From: Labilithrix luteola
GTDB lineage: Bacteria; Myxococcota_A; Polyangia; Polyangiales; Polyangiaceae
Direction of reading: 5' to 3'
Length of the DNA stretch: 14,090 nt
NCBI GenBank assembly: GCA_026225435.1
Contig: JAMFST010001225.1
Coordinates: 1 to 14,090 of the forward strand
Made by a program: the position numbers and the translations under genes. The notes under the pieces were generated by a model. The model searched no databases. It had not been told where the DNA came from and was given only the letters and a program-made list of their open reading frames with translations. Positions 5,632-13,972 of this stretch are shown here, one piece after another; the first letter of the stretch is position 1; each line of letters begins with the position of its first letter.

Positions 5632-6618
5632 TTACAACGGGCGCACGATGAGCGTGCTCGTTCCGCCGGAGCCTGGCGTCGCCGTGTCGTGGTCGACGAA
5701 GAAGATCCGCTTCTTCTTCGGATCGAAGGCGATGCCACGTACCTCGTGGAAGCCGCTGGCGATTTCGTGGACCTGCCCTTGCGCGTCAATCTGCCGGACG
5801 ACGCCATCGCGCCCGCCGGTGAAGAAGGAGCCGTCGGGGCCCGCCGAGAGGAGATCGGCCGAGGGGAGCGACGCCAGGATCGTCGGCGCGACCGGCTGCG
5901 CCGGCTTCCCCTTCTCCTTTCCCGGAGCGGGCGGGAGCGGGAGGCTCTCGATCTGCTTGGCGTCCTGATCGGTGAAGACCAGCGCGCTGTCGGTCGCGAG
6001 CACGCCGACCGGCTTCTTCAGCCCCGGCGCCACGTCGGTCTCCTTGCCGTGAAGATCGAGCCGCGCGACCGCCCCTTCCGAGCCGGAGCCCCCCTTCACG
6101 AAGTAGGTATCGAACAGCTGCCCGTCCGCCGTCGCCGTCAGCCCGATGCGCCGGCGGGTCTTGTCGAGCTTCGGCACGAAGCTGGACGAGCCATCGGGGC
6201 GGACCACCACCACGGCCCCCTCGGTGCCGCCGCCGAAGCGGGTCACCACCACCGTCCCGTCGGCGAGCTGCACCAGCTGCCCGAGGCCGGCGTGCGGCGT
6301 CGACGAGGGCGGAAGGTCGGCCACCGCCACGAGGATGCCGGCCGGGTTGCTCGCGTCCTCCTTCCAGGAGCGAATGTGGCGATCGTCGTCGGCCAGCAGC
6401 AGCGTGTCGGTCGCCGCGTTCCAGAACAGACCGTTCGCGCCCGGCCCGAGCAGCACCTTGATCGACGGATCGCCCGGCGAGGCCGGGGGCGGTGCCGGCG
6501 GCGCGAGCCAGCGCGGCGCCGCCGGGATCGGACCCACCGGCGGAGTCTCGGGCGGCGGTGGCGAGGACGAACAAGCAAGGAGGAGCGTGCAGGCCAGACC
6601 TAGGCGCGTGGGCGGCAT
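5632..6618 (-). CDS. Beta-propeller-like (NHL/SMP-30-type) lipoprotein
   Basis: The protein has 328 residues. The start at ATG 6618 is chosen because it gives a short signal with a lipobox, LACTLLLAC, and the lipidated Cys at 16. The open frame extends upstream but without signal character. A Pro-rich spacer (about 19-50) precedes a domain of repeated short strands of the type seen in NHL, SMP-30 or TolB-like propellers: NGLFWNAATDTLLLADDDRH (62-81), LGQLVQLADGTVVVTRFGGG (112-131), IGLTATADGQLFDTYFV (158-174), VGVLATDSALVFTDQD (204-219), LSAGPDGSFFTGGRDGVVR (257-275) and VRGIAFDPKKKRIFFVDHD (293-311). Six such blades are visible. The likely location is the periplasmic face of a membrane; ligand or enzymatic activity cannot be read from the sequence. 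It is divergent from the Roadblock gene, with a 103-base gap. Confidence 0.8.
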   Translation of the reverse strand: MPPTRLGLACTLLLACSSSPPPPETPPVGPIPAAPRWLAPPAPPPASPGDPSIKVLLGPGANGLFWNAATDTLLLADDDRHIRSWKEDASNPAGILVAVADLPPSSTPHAGLGQLVQLADGTVVVTRFGGGTEGAVVVVRPDGSSSFVPKLDKTRRRIGLTATADGQLFDTYFVKGGSGSEGAVARLDLHGKETDVAPGLKKPVGVLATDSALVFTDQDAKQIESLPLPPAPGKEKGKPAQPVAPTILASLPSADLLSAGPDGSFFTGGRDGVVRQIDAQGQVHEIASGFHEVRGIAFDPKKKRIFFVDHDTATPGSGGTSTLIVRPL

Positions 6619-6721
6619 GCCTCTGGAATGACCACGCGCGGGCGAACGGGTCAACGGCCTCCCGCCGCGCCCACCATTGCGATATTGACCTCGTTCCACC
6701 CCCACCTCTACCCTCGCCTCC
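6619..6721. other. Divergent intergenic region
   Basis: This 103-base gap separates the lipoprotein (minus) and the Roadblock gene (plus) and must hold promoters for both. TTGACC at 6685-6690 is a possible -35 for the plus strand, but no convincing -10 follows. No inverted repeat or operator-like motif is apparent. Confidence 0.5.
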
Positions 6722-7078
6722 ATGTTCAAAGACACGCTCCGGGACCTCGTCGAAGGGGTCGATGGCGGGTTGGCCAGCACCGTCATGGACTCGAGCGGCA
6801 TCGCGCTCGAGTCGTATACCCGGGCAGATTCGGCGTTCGACATCGCCACCGTCGGGATCGAGTACGGCGTGGTTCTCGGCTCCATCCAGCGCGCATCCGA
6901 GCAGCTCGGCGCCGGTGAAGCGCAGGAGGTGGTCATCGAGACCGAGAAGCACGCGACCCTCCTCCGCGTGGTGAACGAGACGTACTTCCTCGCCTTCGCC
7001 ATCGCCCCCACGGCCAACATCGGCAAGGCGCGCTTCCGCATCCGCCTCGCCGTCCCGGCATTGATCGCCGACCTGTAG
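6722..7078 (+). CDS. Roadblock/LC7 domain protein (MglB-like family)
   Basis: This 118-residue protein is a single Roadblock/LC7 domain with the usual helix-strand-strand-helix-strand order: the MFKDTLRDLVEGVDGG helix (1-16), ASTVMDSSGIALESYTR (18-34), a long helix with VGIEYGVVLGSIQRASEQL (44-62), then AQEVVIETEKHATLLRVV (67-84) and ETYFLAFAIAPTANIGKARF (86-105). Such proteins form dimers and often regulate small Ras-like GTPases; MglB of Myxococcus is the best-known bacterial example. No GTPase gene lies nearby, so its partner is unknown and it should not be called MglB. ATG 6722 has no Shine-Dalgarno sequence (CT-rich leader), which may indicate a short or leaderless transcript. It ends 14 bases before aroQ and may be co-transcribed with it. 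Confidence 0.85.
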   Translation: MFKDTLRDLVEGVDGGLASTVMDSSGIALESYTRADSAFDIATVGIEYGVVLGSIQRASEQLGAGEAQEVVIETEKHATLLRVVNETYFLAFAIAPTANIGKARFRIRLAVPALIADL

Positions 7079-7092
7079 CCGCCCACTTTCCG

Positions 7093-7563
7093 ATGCCTGC
7101 CGTGCGGATCCTCTGTCTGTCGGGGCCGAACCTGCAGCTGCTGGGGAAGCGCGAGCCGGAGATCTACGGCAAGGAGACGCTGCCCGAGATCCACGCGCGC
7201 CTCGCGGCCCGCGGCGCGGAGCTCGGCGTGGAGGTCGACGCGCGGCAGACGAACCACGAAGGGACGCTCGTCGACTGGATCGGCGAGGCAGGGTTTCCTG
7301 GCGAGGGGAAGGTGCGCGCGGACGGCATTCTGCTCAACGCCGGGGCCTACACGCACACCTCGCTGGCGCTCTATGACGCACTGCGTTCAGTGAACCTCCC
7401 GACCATCGAAGTCCATTTGTCCAACCCGGAGGCGCGGGAATCGTTCCGCCACGTCTCCCGGATTGCCCCGGCCTGTGTGGGAAAAGTGTGCGGTTTCGGA
7501 GCCGAGAGCTACCTGCTGGCCCTCCAGGGGCTGGTTGCCCGGTTGCGAACGATCACCGGGTGA
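7093..7563 (+). CDS. aroQ: Type II 3-dehydroquinate dehydratase
   Basis: The enzyme catalyses the third step of the shikimate pathway, reversible dehydration of 3-dehydroquinate to 3-dehydroshikimate, as a cytosolic dodecamer. At 156 residues it has the family length. Motifs present are ILCLSGPNLQLLGKREPEIYG (split as 6-18 and 19-26) with R20 and catalytic Y25, QTNHEG (52-57), the LLNAGAYTHTSLAL block (80-93) with N82 and H88, and the VHLSNPEARESFRHVS block (107-122) with general acid H108 and R115. It ends with GFGAESYLLAL. The usual first Asn of 'LNGPN' is Ser here, a minor variation, and a loop around GFPGEGK is slightly longer than usual. It lies 14 bases after the Roadblock gene and 36 bases before accB; aroQ-accB-accC is a common bacterial arrangement. 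Confidence 0.97.
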   Translation: MPAVRILCLSGPNLQLLGKREPEIYGKETLPEIHARLAARGAELGVEVDARQTNHEGTLVDWIGEAGFPGEGKVRADGILLNAGAYTHTSLALYDALRSVNLPTIEVHLSNPEARESFRHVSRIAPACVGKVCGFGAESYLLALQGLVARLRTITG

Positions 7564-7585
7564 CGGTAGGTTGCGCTTCCGTTTC

Positions 7586-7591
7586 AGGAGG
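7586..7591 (+). promoter_or_regulatory. Strong ribosome-binding site for accB
   Basis: AGGAGG lies 8 bases before TTG 7600. It fixes the TTG as the start codon of accB, the only rare start codon in the window with such a strong site. Confidence 0.85.
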
Positions 7592-7599
7592 CCACTGCG

Positions 7600-8088
<489 letters not shown>

Positions 8089-8109
8089 AGGCGCAGGAGC
8101 CCGCCCGCG

Positions 8110-9468
8110 ATGTTCAAGAAGATCCTCATCGCCAACCGCGGAGAGATCGCGCTGCGCATCCTCCGCGCGTGCCGCGAGATGGGCATCGCGACGGTCGCGG
8201 TGCACTCGGATGCGGATAGCCGCGCCCTGCACGTCCGCTTCGCCGACGAGAGCGTGTGCATCGGCCCCGCCTCGGCCACCAAGAGCTACCTCCACATCCC
8301 GGCCATCATCAGCGCCGCGGAGATCACCGGCGCCGACGCGATCCACCCCGGCTACGGGTTCCTCTCGGAGAACGCCGAGTTCGCGCGGCTCTGCGGCAAG
8401 TGCAACATCGCCTTCATCGGGCCGACGCCCGAGGCGATGCGCGCCTGGGGCGACAAGGTCACCGCCCGCGGAAACGCCGAGCGCTTCGGGCTGCCGCTCC
8501 TCACCGGGAGCCCGGTGCTGCAGAACGCCGAGCACGCGCTGCAGGAGGCGGAGCGGGTCGGCTTCCCCGTCATCATGAAGGCCTCGGGCGGCGGCGGCGG
8601 GCGCGGGATGCGCATCGTGCGCCAGGCGTCCGAGGTGGCCTCGAACTTCGCCGCGGCGACGCGCGAGGCCGAGGTCGGCTTCAAGAACCCCGACGTGTAC
8701 CTCGAGAAGTTCGTCGAGAAGCCGCGCCACATCGAGTTCCAGGTGCTCGCCGACAAGCACGGCGGCGTGTGGACGCTGGGGGAGCGCGAGTGCTCGCTGC
8801 AGCGCCGGCACCAGAAGGTGATCGAGGAGGCGCCCAGCCCGGCGATGACCGCGGAGCTGCGCCAGCGGATGGGCGAGGTGATCCGCAAGGCGATCCTCGA
8901 GACCGGCTACACCTCGCTGGGGACCCTCGAGTTCCTCATGGACGAGAAGAAGGACCTGTATTTCCTCGAGATGAACACCCGCGTGCAGGTCGAGCACCCG
9001 GTGACCGAGATGGTGACCGGGCTCGATCTGGTGCAGCTGCAGATCCGCGCCGCCGCCGGCGAGAAGCTGGACCTGCCGGACACCCGCGAGTGGAACATGC
9101 GCGGCCACTCCATCGAGTGCCGCATCAACGCGGAGGATCCGAAGACCTTTGCCCCCTGGCCCGGTCTCATCACCGAGTACTCCCCTTCCGGGGGCACCGG
9201 CGTGCGCGTCGACTCGGGCGTCTACGGCGGCTTCCGCGTCCCGCCGGACTACGACTCTCTCCTGGCGAAGCTGATCGTCCATGCGCCGACCCGCCCCGAG
9301 GCGATCGCCCGCATGCGCCGCGCGCTCGACGAGTTCATCGTCGGCGGCATCCGCACCAACCTGCCGCTGCACAAGCAGCTGCTCGACGATCCGGAGATGA
9401 TCGCCGGCGAGATGACCACGCGCACCATCGAGCGCGTGCTGGCGGAAGCCAAAGAGCGCGGCGAGTAG
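8110..9468 (+). CDS. accC: Biotin carboxylase subunit of acetyl-CoA carboxylase
   Basis: AccC uses ATP and bicarbonate to carboxylate the biotin on AccB. The protein has 452 residues, the family length. The N-terminal biotin carboxylase domain begins [17 protein letters not shown]. The ATP-grasp region has K116 (GDKVTAR), K157 with the glycine-rich loop [13 protein letters not shown]207 and K236 (RRHQKVIEE), and the metal-ligand block [16 protein letters not shown] (285-300) with E287, N289 and E295. The C-terminal domain has IECRINAED with R338, equivalent to the catalytic Arg, and PYDS-like [12 protein letters not shown] (378-389). AGGAG lies 10 bases before ATG 8110. It ends 15 bases from the convergent SPFH gene, and no terminator hairpin is visible between them. 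The carboxyltransferase genes accA and accD are not in this window. Confidence 0.98.
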   Translation: MFKKILIANRGEIALRILRACREMGIATVAVHSDADSRALHVRFADESVCIGPASATKSYLHIPAIISAAEITGADAIHPGYGFLSENAEFARLCGKCNIAFIGPTPEAMRAWGDKVTARGNAERFGLPLLTGSPVLQNAEHALQEAERVGFPVIMKASGGGGGRGMRIVRQASEVASNFAAATREAEVGFKNPDVYLEKFVEKPRHIEFQVLADKHGGVWTLGERECSLQRRHQKVIEEAPSPAMTAELRQRMGEVIRKAILETGYTSLGTLEFLMDEKKDLYFLEMNTRVQVEHPVTEMVTGLDLVQLQIRAAAGEKLDLPDTREWNMRGHSIECRINAEDPKTFAPWPGLITEYSPSGGTGVRVDSGVYGGFRVPPDYDSLLAKLIVHAPTRPEAIARMRRALDEFIVGGIRTNLPLHKQLLDDPEMIAGEMTTRTIERVLAEAKERGE

Positions 9469-9483
9469 GCGACCCGAGGGAGC

Positions 9484-10539
9484 TCACTGGAACTTGGGCG
9501 GTTCCGCGGTCGCCCAGGTCTTGAGCGAAGCCGGCCTCGTCACCGACGCCGGCCGCGCCGCTGCGCCCGCGCCGGGGACGGTCATCCCGCCGAAGAGGAA
9601 CTGCGGCACGTGGGAGAAGTCGCCCAGGTAGAGCGTGGTGCCGCTCCCTCCCAGCTGCGCCAGCGCGTCGTAGGCGTGCATCTGCACCTCCAGCGGCGTG
9701 ATGGTGCTCGCCTGCGCGCGGTGCTTCTCGGTCTCCGCCTTGGCCAGGTACTTCGCGGCCTCCGCCTCCGCCTTGGCGGACACGATGGCCACCTGCGCGT
9801 CGGTCTGCGCCTTGGTCTTGTCGATCTCCGCCTGCTCGGCAGCGAGGGCGCGCTCGTTCTGCTTCTGCCGCAGCTCCGCCTCGGTGCGCAGCTTGTCCTG
9901 CTCGCTGGCGCGCTCGATCTCCAGCTTGCGCTTGAGCGAGTCGTTCTCCATCTGCGCCTTCTGCCGCGCGGCCTCCTGCTCGCCGGCGACGCGGGCGCGC
10001 ACCGCCGTCGCGATCTCCGGCGCGTAGTCCACCTGCTCGAGGGTCACCGCGGTGATCTCCAGGTGCTTTCCCTTGGTGCGGCGGCGCAGATCGGTCTCGA
10101 TCTCGTCCTCCACCTTCTCGTTCACCTTGTTCAGATCGACGTACGAGTGGCGCGCGAGCACGCCGCGGGCGGCGCTGCGGAACTCCGGTCCGATGACCTC
10201 GTCGTAGTAGTTGGCGCCGATCTCCGTATCGAGGAAGTACAGCTCGGCGACGATGGGCCGGTAGCGGACGGCGACGCGCAGATCGACCGCCAGCCCCTCG
10301 CTCGACAGGGCGTGCATGTCCTCCGTCTTGGTCGAGTAGGTCACGTCGAAATCGTCGATGCGACCTCCGGCGCTGGTCTTGTGATAGCCGGGGCCGAGCA
10401 CCTCGTGGCCCAGGCCGCCGCTCTTGGGATTGAACACCAGGCCGCGGTGGCCCGGCTCGATCGTCTCCCCGTAACAACCGGTGCTGCCGAGCGCAAAGAG
10501 CCCCAGCGACGCGAACGCGACGAGCTTCAACTTGGTCAT
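9484..10539 (-). CDS. SPFH/band-7 (prohibitin-like) protein with possible lipid anchor
   Basis: The protein has 351 residues. ATG 10539 is set by a near-perfect ribosome-binding site; the open frame extends upstream to 10722 but without it. A hydrophobic N-terminus, VAFASLGLFALGSTGCYGE, ends in Cys22 preceded by STG, an acceptable but not classical lipobox. The SPFH domain follows (about 24-180): GHRGLVFNPKSGGLGHEVLG, LAVDLRVAVRYRPIVAELYF (83-102), then GPEFRSAARGVLARHSYVD (117-135) and LEITAVTLEQVDYAPEIATA (160-179). A long charged Ala/Glu/Lys coiled coil covers about 180-275, then a short beta segment LEVQMHAYDALAQLGGSGTT and a Pro/Ala tail. SPFH proteins form large membrane-associated rings and often chaperone proteases or order lipid domains. 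If Cys22 is lipidated it would face the periplasm; otherwise the segment is a transmembrane anchor. The lipoprotein gene is 62 bases upstream on the same strand. Confidence 0.87.
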   Translation of the reverse strand: MTKLKLVAFASLGLFALGSTGCYGETIEPGHRGLVFNPKSGGLGHEVLGPGYHKTSAGGRIDDFDVTYSTKTEDMHALSSEGLAVDLRVAVRYRPIVAELYFLDTEIGANYYDEVIGPEFRSAARGVLARHSYVDLNKVNEKVEDEIETDLRRRTKGKHLEITAVTLEQVDYAPEIATAVRARVAGEQEAARQKAQMENDSLKRKLEIERASEQDKLRTEAELRQKQNERALAAEQAEIDKTKAQTDAQVAIVSAKAEAEAAKYLAKAETEKHRAQASTITPLEVQMHAYDALAQLGGSGTTLYLGDFSHVPQFLFGGMTVPGAGAAARPASVTRPASLKTWATAEPPKFQ

Positions 10540-10543
10540 GACG

Positions 10544-10558
10544 CACCTCCTCGAGGTG
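10544..10558 (-). promoter_or_regulatory. Ribosome-binding site inside a hairpin before the SPFH gene
   Basis: On the minus strand, CACCTC-GAG-GAGGTG is a perfect 6-bp inverted repeat. It contains AGGAGG (10551-10546), which lies 6 bases before ATG 10539. If the stem forms, the site is masked, so translation may depend on melting or a trans factor. The stem is short and may be an incidental consequence of the strong site. Confidence 0.55.
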
Positions 10559-10601
10559 TAGAAATGGATGTTTGGAGTAACGAGAGCGAAAAATCTTGGC
10601 G

Positions 10602-11147
10602 CTAGGTGGCGTCCACGTCGGAGGCGTTGAGCCAGCCGGCCAGATCGCGGCCGACGCGGGACATGCAGGCGACCACCACCGGCGCGCCGCGATCGGCAGG
10701 AAAGAGCCCCGATTCGCGGCAAGTGGCCTGCGTCTGGCCGAGGAACGTACCGTCCTCACGGGTGCGCAACGTGGCCCGCACGGTGAGGGTCACCATGAGG
10801 CGCTGCGCGTCGACCACCGCCTCGGCCTGGGTCAGCTCGACGGAGAGCTGCCAGCCCGACGGGCGATGCCCCTGGTGCGCGGTCGCCCAGGGGGCGGCGG
10901 CGCTGGAGATGGATGCGCCGAGGGCAGTCTCGAGATCGGCGTAGGTGACGTCGCTGCCGCGCACCGGCAAGGGATCGTCGACGGCGGTGGAGCGGGTCAC
11001 CACCTCGAGAGGGATGGCGCGTACCGGAGTGAGCGTGGTCGGCAAGCCACGATCGAGCAGCGACACCGGCGGCGTCGCGGCGCATCCTGCCAAGGCGACT
11101 GCGGTGACCGAGACGGCCACTGCGAGCGTCGAGATCGGGCGTCGCAT
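10602..11147 (-). CDS. Hypothetical lipoprotein
   Basis: The protein has 181 residues from ATG 11147, chosen because it gives a compact signal peptide, TLAVAVSVTAVALAGC, with a classical lipobox LAGC and lipidated Cys22; an ATG at 11177 would only add ten basic residues. The mature part is alpha/beta: VRAIPLEVVTRSTAV, a helix with TYADLETALGASISSAAAP (69-86), then WQLSVELTQAEAVVDAQ (99-115), RLMVTLTVRATLRTREDG (116-133), FLGQTQATCRESG (135-147) and a C-terminal helix VACMSRVGRDLAGWLNASD (159-177). The two Cys at 143 and 161 could form a disulfide. The arrangement recalls small auxiliary lipoproteins of envelope transport systems, but I do not recognise the family. It probably shares a transcript with the SPFH gene 62 bases downstream. 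Confidence 0.78.
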   Translation of the reverse strand: MRRPISTLAVAVSVTAVALAGCAATPPVSLLDRGLPTTLTPVRAIPLEVVTRSTAVDDPLPVRGSDVTYADLETALGASISSAAAPWATAHQGHRPSGWQLSVELTQAEAVVDAQRLMVTLTVRATLRTREDGTFLGQTQATCRESGLFPADRGAPVVVACMSRVGRDLAGWLNASDVDAT

Positions 11148-11256
11148 GCCTGGACGACAGAGCAAGGCACGCGCCATCGCGTTGCATCTGCGGGTTTCGC
11201 GCGCGGATCGCTGCGTCTTCTTTACGAAGGGCGCGCCGCCGCGGCGGGACCCCGAG

Positions 11257-12632
11257 TCAGCGCGGCTCGCCGACCACGTCGGGGCGGGGCGCGGCGCCGC
11301 GAACGACGCGCGGCCAGCGATCCTTCGTCAGAAAGTACATCGGCACCCCCAGCGCGGCGAGGCCGGTGCCGAAGGCGAGCGCGTTCACGCCGAGGAGCGT
11401 CTCGTGCGCGTTCTTCACCGCGGCGATCACCAGCAGCGCCATGGGGAGCACGCCGAGGAGCACCGCGCCGGTCATCCCGCCGGGCACGCGCACCGGGCGC
11501 GGGAGCTCGGCTCGCGGCGGCGCAGCGCCACCAGCGCGACGAACTCGAGGGCCAACGACGAGCCGTAGAGGAGGATGTCGAGGGCGACCAGCCGCTGGAA
11601 GTCGAGGCCGAGCGACAGCGTCCAGGCGAGCGCGCAGGCCACGATGGCCATGACCGGCGCACCGGTCGACGCGGCGGTCCGCCCGAAGATCGGCGGGAGG
11701 AACCCGTCCTCGGCGAGCGCGAGCGGGATGCGCGAGTACGACAGCGAGAGCGCGCTCTGCATCCCGTACCCGCAGACCATCCCGCCGACGACGATGGCCA
11801 CCGCCAGCGCCGGGCCGCCGACCGCGCGCCCCAGGTCGACCCACGCGCCGGTGGAGAAGGACTCGGTGGGGACGTGCGCCCAGGCCATGGCGCCCACGGG
11901 GACGAGGTAGGTGACCGTCACCAGCAGCAGCGCCAGCGCCACGCCGCGAGGGTAGGCCCGCTCCGGTCGCTCCACCTCGGCGGCGATGGTGGACGCGTTG
12001 TCCCAGCCCATGGCGTTCCACATCGACACCAGGAGCGCGCCCACGAGCCCGATGTGCTCGGCGGTCTCGCCCCCACCGGAGGCGTCGACCGGCGGGACGA
12101 AGCCGTCGGCGTTGCCGCGCCAGACCAGCAACGCGGTCAGGGCCACGAACGGCGCGAGCACCGTCAGGCCGAGGACCACCGACGCCGAGCCGACCGAGCG
12201 GGCGCCGCGCAGGTTCATGGCGGCGGCCACCGCGACGACCCCCACGGCGAGCAAGAGGCGCAGGTGTGGCTCCCCAGCAGCGGGCCACAGCCGCGCCACG
12301 TAGGCGGTGAACAGCGCCGGGTAGATGGCCATGTCGAAGACGCTGGCCACGAGCGAGAGCCACGCCTCCTCGAACCCCCAGAACGGCCCGAGCCCGCGCC
12401 GCACCCAGGCGTAGAACCCTCCCTCCTCGGGCAGCGCCGCCCCGAGCTCCCCGACGAGGAGCGCCGTCGGCAGGCTCCAGACGACCGGGGTCACCAGCAA
12501 CACGACGAGGGCCAGCTTCGTCCCCGCCCCTTCGATCAGCTCCTCGAGCCCGTAGGGCCCGCCCGCCACCATGCTGTACAGCGCAAAGGCGAGCCCGACA
12601 GTTCCTAGTCCTCGCTTCTTCGGCTCTCCCAC
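11257..12632 (-). CDS. APC-family amino-acid/polyamine permease with a one-base frameshift
   Basis: This is an integral membrane protein of the amino acid-polyamine-organocation superfamily. Start GTG 12632 gives VGEPKKRGLGTVGLAFALYS. Segments typical of the polyamine uptake (PUT/LAT-like) branch are visible: GLGPFWGFEEAWLSLVASV then FDMAIYPALF (80-108), and SMWNAMGWDNASTIAAEVER (203-222) followed by PERAYPRG. About ten membrane helices precede residue 370. At 11509-11510 the frame breaks after RRREP. The unshifted frame stops at 11472, while the other frame gives ELPRPVRVPGGMTGAVLLG, two more helices and a stop at 11257. RRREP-ELPRPxRVPG is the expected conserved junction, so exactly one base is missing. 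Restored length is 458 residues, the family norm. It is either a sequencing error or a recent inactivating mutation. It sits 41 bases after tolB on the same strand. Substrate cannot be fixed. Confidence 0.83.
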
Positions 12633-12673
12633 TGCGACCCGATCAATCGTCGATTGGACGTGGCGGTTGATCC

Positions 12674-13972
12674 TCAGTTGCCTTCCCAGCGGAGGGACTC
12701 GCCGCTCACGCCGGCGATCTTCTGCTGGTTCTGGCCCGCCAGGTTGCTCGTGAAGAGGCCGCCGCGGCTGGAGAAGAACGCGACGGTGCGGCCGTCCGGC
12801 GAGCAGGCCGGGTAGGTGTTGGACCCCTGGTCCTGCGTGAGGCGCTTGGTGCTGGCCGCCCCCCCGCCTGGGTCGACGCTGAAGACGTCCCAGTTGGCGC
12901 CGTCGCGCCCCATGTAGAGGATCTTGGTCCCCTCCGGGTCGTTGCACCACACCGGTGCCATGTTGTACGAGCCGCGCCAGCTGACCCGCTTGCCGTCGAC
13001 GTAGATCTGCGGGCTGCCCCCCTGCGACGAGACGTAGGCCAGCTGGCCGCCGGGGCCGTAGGCCGGGTGGGTGTTCAATCCACCATTCGTCACTTTGGAC
13101 ATCCCGGAGCCGTCCGGGCTCCCCTGCCAGATGTCGCTGACGCCGTTGGTCGAGATGACCAGCGCGAGCTTGCCGGCGCCGTACGCGCCGCCGAAGATGA
13201 GCCCCGGCTCGGTGACCGCCGGAGCCTGGCTGCCGACCTTGTAGAGCTTGTAGGCGCCGTCGGGCGTGCCGGCGGCGTAGTAGATGCCGCCCGGCCCGAA
13301 GGTCGGCGCGAGGGCCACGTTGGACACGGCGCTGAGCCGCCCGCCCCCCTGCCCGTCGCTGTCGATCCCGAAGATCCCCTTCTGCCCGGCGCCGACGGTG
13401 GCGCTGTACACCAGGCGGGTGCCGAAGCTGCCGGCGCGCCCGGTGAAGTACTTCACCACCTCGTTGTCGAACTTGTGCGTGGCGGCGCGGATGCCGCCCT
13501 CCTGCACGTCGTAGGACTCCTTCAACACCGACGCGCCGCCGCGCGAGACGACGAACAGGCTGAGCTCGAGGTGGACGTTGTTCCCCACCTTCGTCGCCAG
13601 CCCCTTCACCACGCCATCGGCGCCCACGTTGCGCCACGAGGCCGGATCGATGCTGGCCCCCTCGGCGGCGAGGTTGGCGGTGAAGCTCTGCGCGTTGAGC
13701 ACCTGGAAGAGGCTCGACAGGGTGAAGTCGCGCGAGCTGGTCCCGTTGACCGTGCTCGACACGGTGCTGTCGCCCGCGAGCGCCGGCAGCGCGATCTTCA
13801 GGAGCGTCTGGCTGCCGCCGGACACGGTCACGGTAGTGACCTCGCCGGAGCCATCGCCCGGCGACTGCTGCGCCTGCGCCGTCTCCGAGAAGCCCGTGAC
13901 GCCGAGCGCCGCACCGAGGGACAGCACCGCCACGGTCACCGTGGTGAATCTGGACATAAGCTTCATTTGCAT
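12674..13972 (-). CDS. tolB: Tol-Pal system periplasmic protein TolB
   Basis: TolB is the periplasmic beta-propeller that links Pal to the Tol complex during outer-membrane constriction at division. The 432-residue protein has a signal peptide ending near AQA-QQ (about 35). The N-terminal alpha/beta domain is about 45-175, including LLKIALPALAGDS, FTLSSLFQVLNAQSF and ATHKFDNEVVKYFTG. A propeller from about 183 to the end has repeats of the 'PxxxPDGxxIaFxS' type, for instance HPAYGPGGQLAYVSSQGGSP, APVWCNDPEGTKILYMG and YPACSPDGRTVAFFSSRGG. GGAG lies 7 bases before ATG 13972; an alternative ATG at 13966 would give an ATGA overlap with the upstream gene. Expected pal is absent downstream. Confidence 0.92.
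   Translation of the reverse strand: MQMKLMSRFTTVTVAVLSLGAALGVTGFSETAQAQQSPGDGSGEVTTVTVSGGSQTLLKIALPALAGDSTVSSTVNGTSSRDFTLSSLFQVLNAQSFTANLAAEGASIDPASWRNVGADGVVKGLATKVGNNVHLELSLFVVSRGGASVLKESYDVQEGGIRAATHKFDNEVVKYFTGRAGSFGTRLVYSATVGAGQKGIFGIDSDGQGGGRLSAVSNVALAPTFGPGGIYYAAGTPDGAYKLYKVGSQAPAVTEPGLIFGGAYGAGKLALVISTNGVSDIWQGSPDGSGMSKVTNGGLNTHPAYGPGGQLAYVSSQGGSPQIYVDGKRVSWRGSYNMAPVWCNDPEGTKILYMGRDGANWDVFSVDPGGGAASTKRLTQDQGSNTYPACSPDGRTVAFFSSRGGLFTSNLAGQNQQKIAGVSGESLRWEGN

Noticed and set aside
6685..6713. Promoter for the Roadblock gene (TTGACC plus downstream box)
   Set aside because: The -35 is good, but the -10 position reads CTACCC or TCTACC, too poor to list as a feature.
10540..10722. Upstream extension of the SPFH gene to ATG 10722
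   Set aside because: The strong ribosome-binding site and the signal-like N-terminus both fix the start at 10539; the extension is Arg-rich and overlaps the neighbouring lipoprotein gene.
11500..11516. Programmed ribosomal frameshift in the permease
   Set aside because: There is no slippery heptamer or stimulatory stem, and permeases of this family are not known to use one.
10596..12608. Long plus-strand open frame of 670 codons
   Set aside because: It is antisense to the lipoprotein and permease genes, extremely Arg/Ala/Gly/His-rich, with no recognisable domain.
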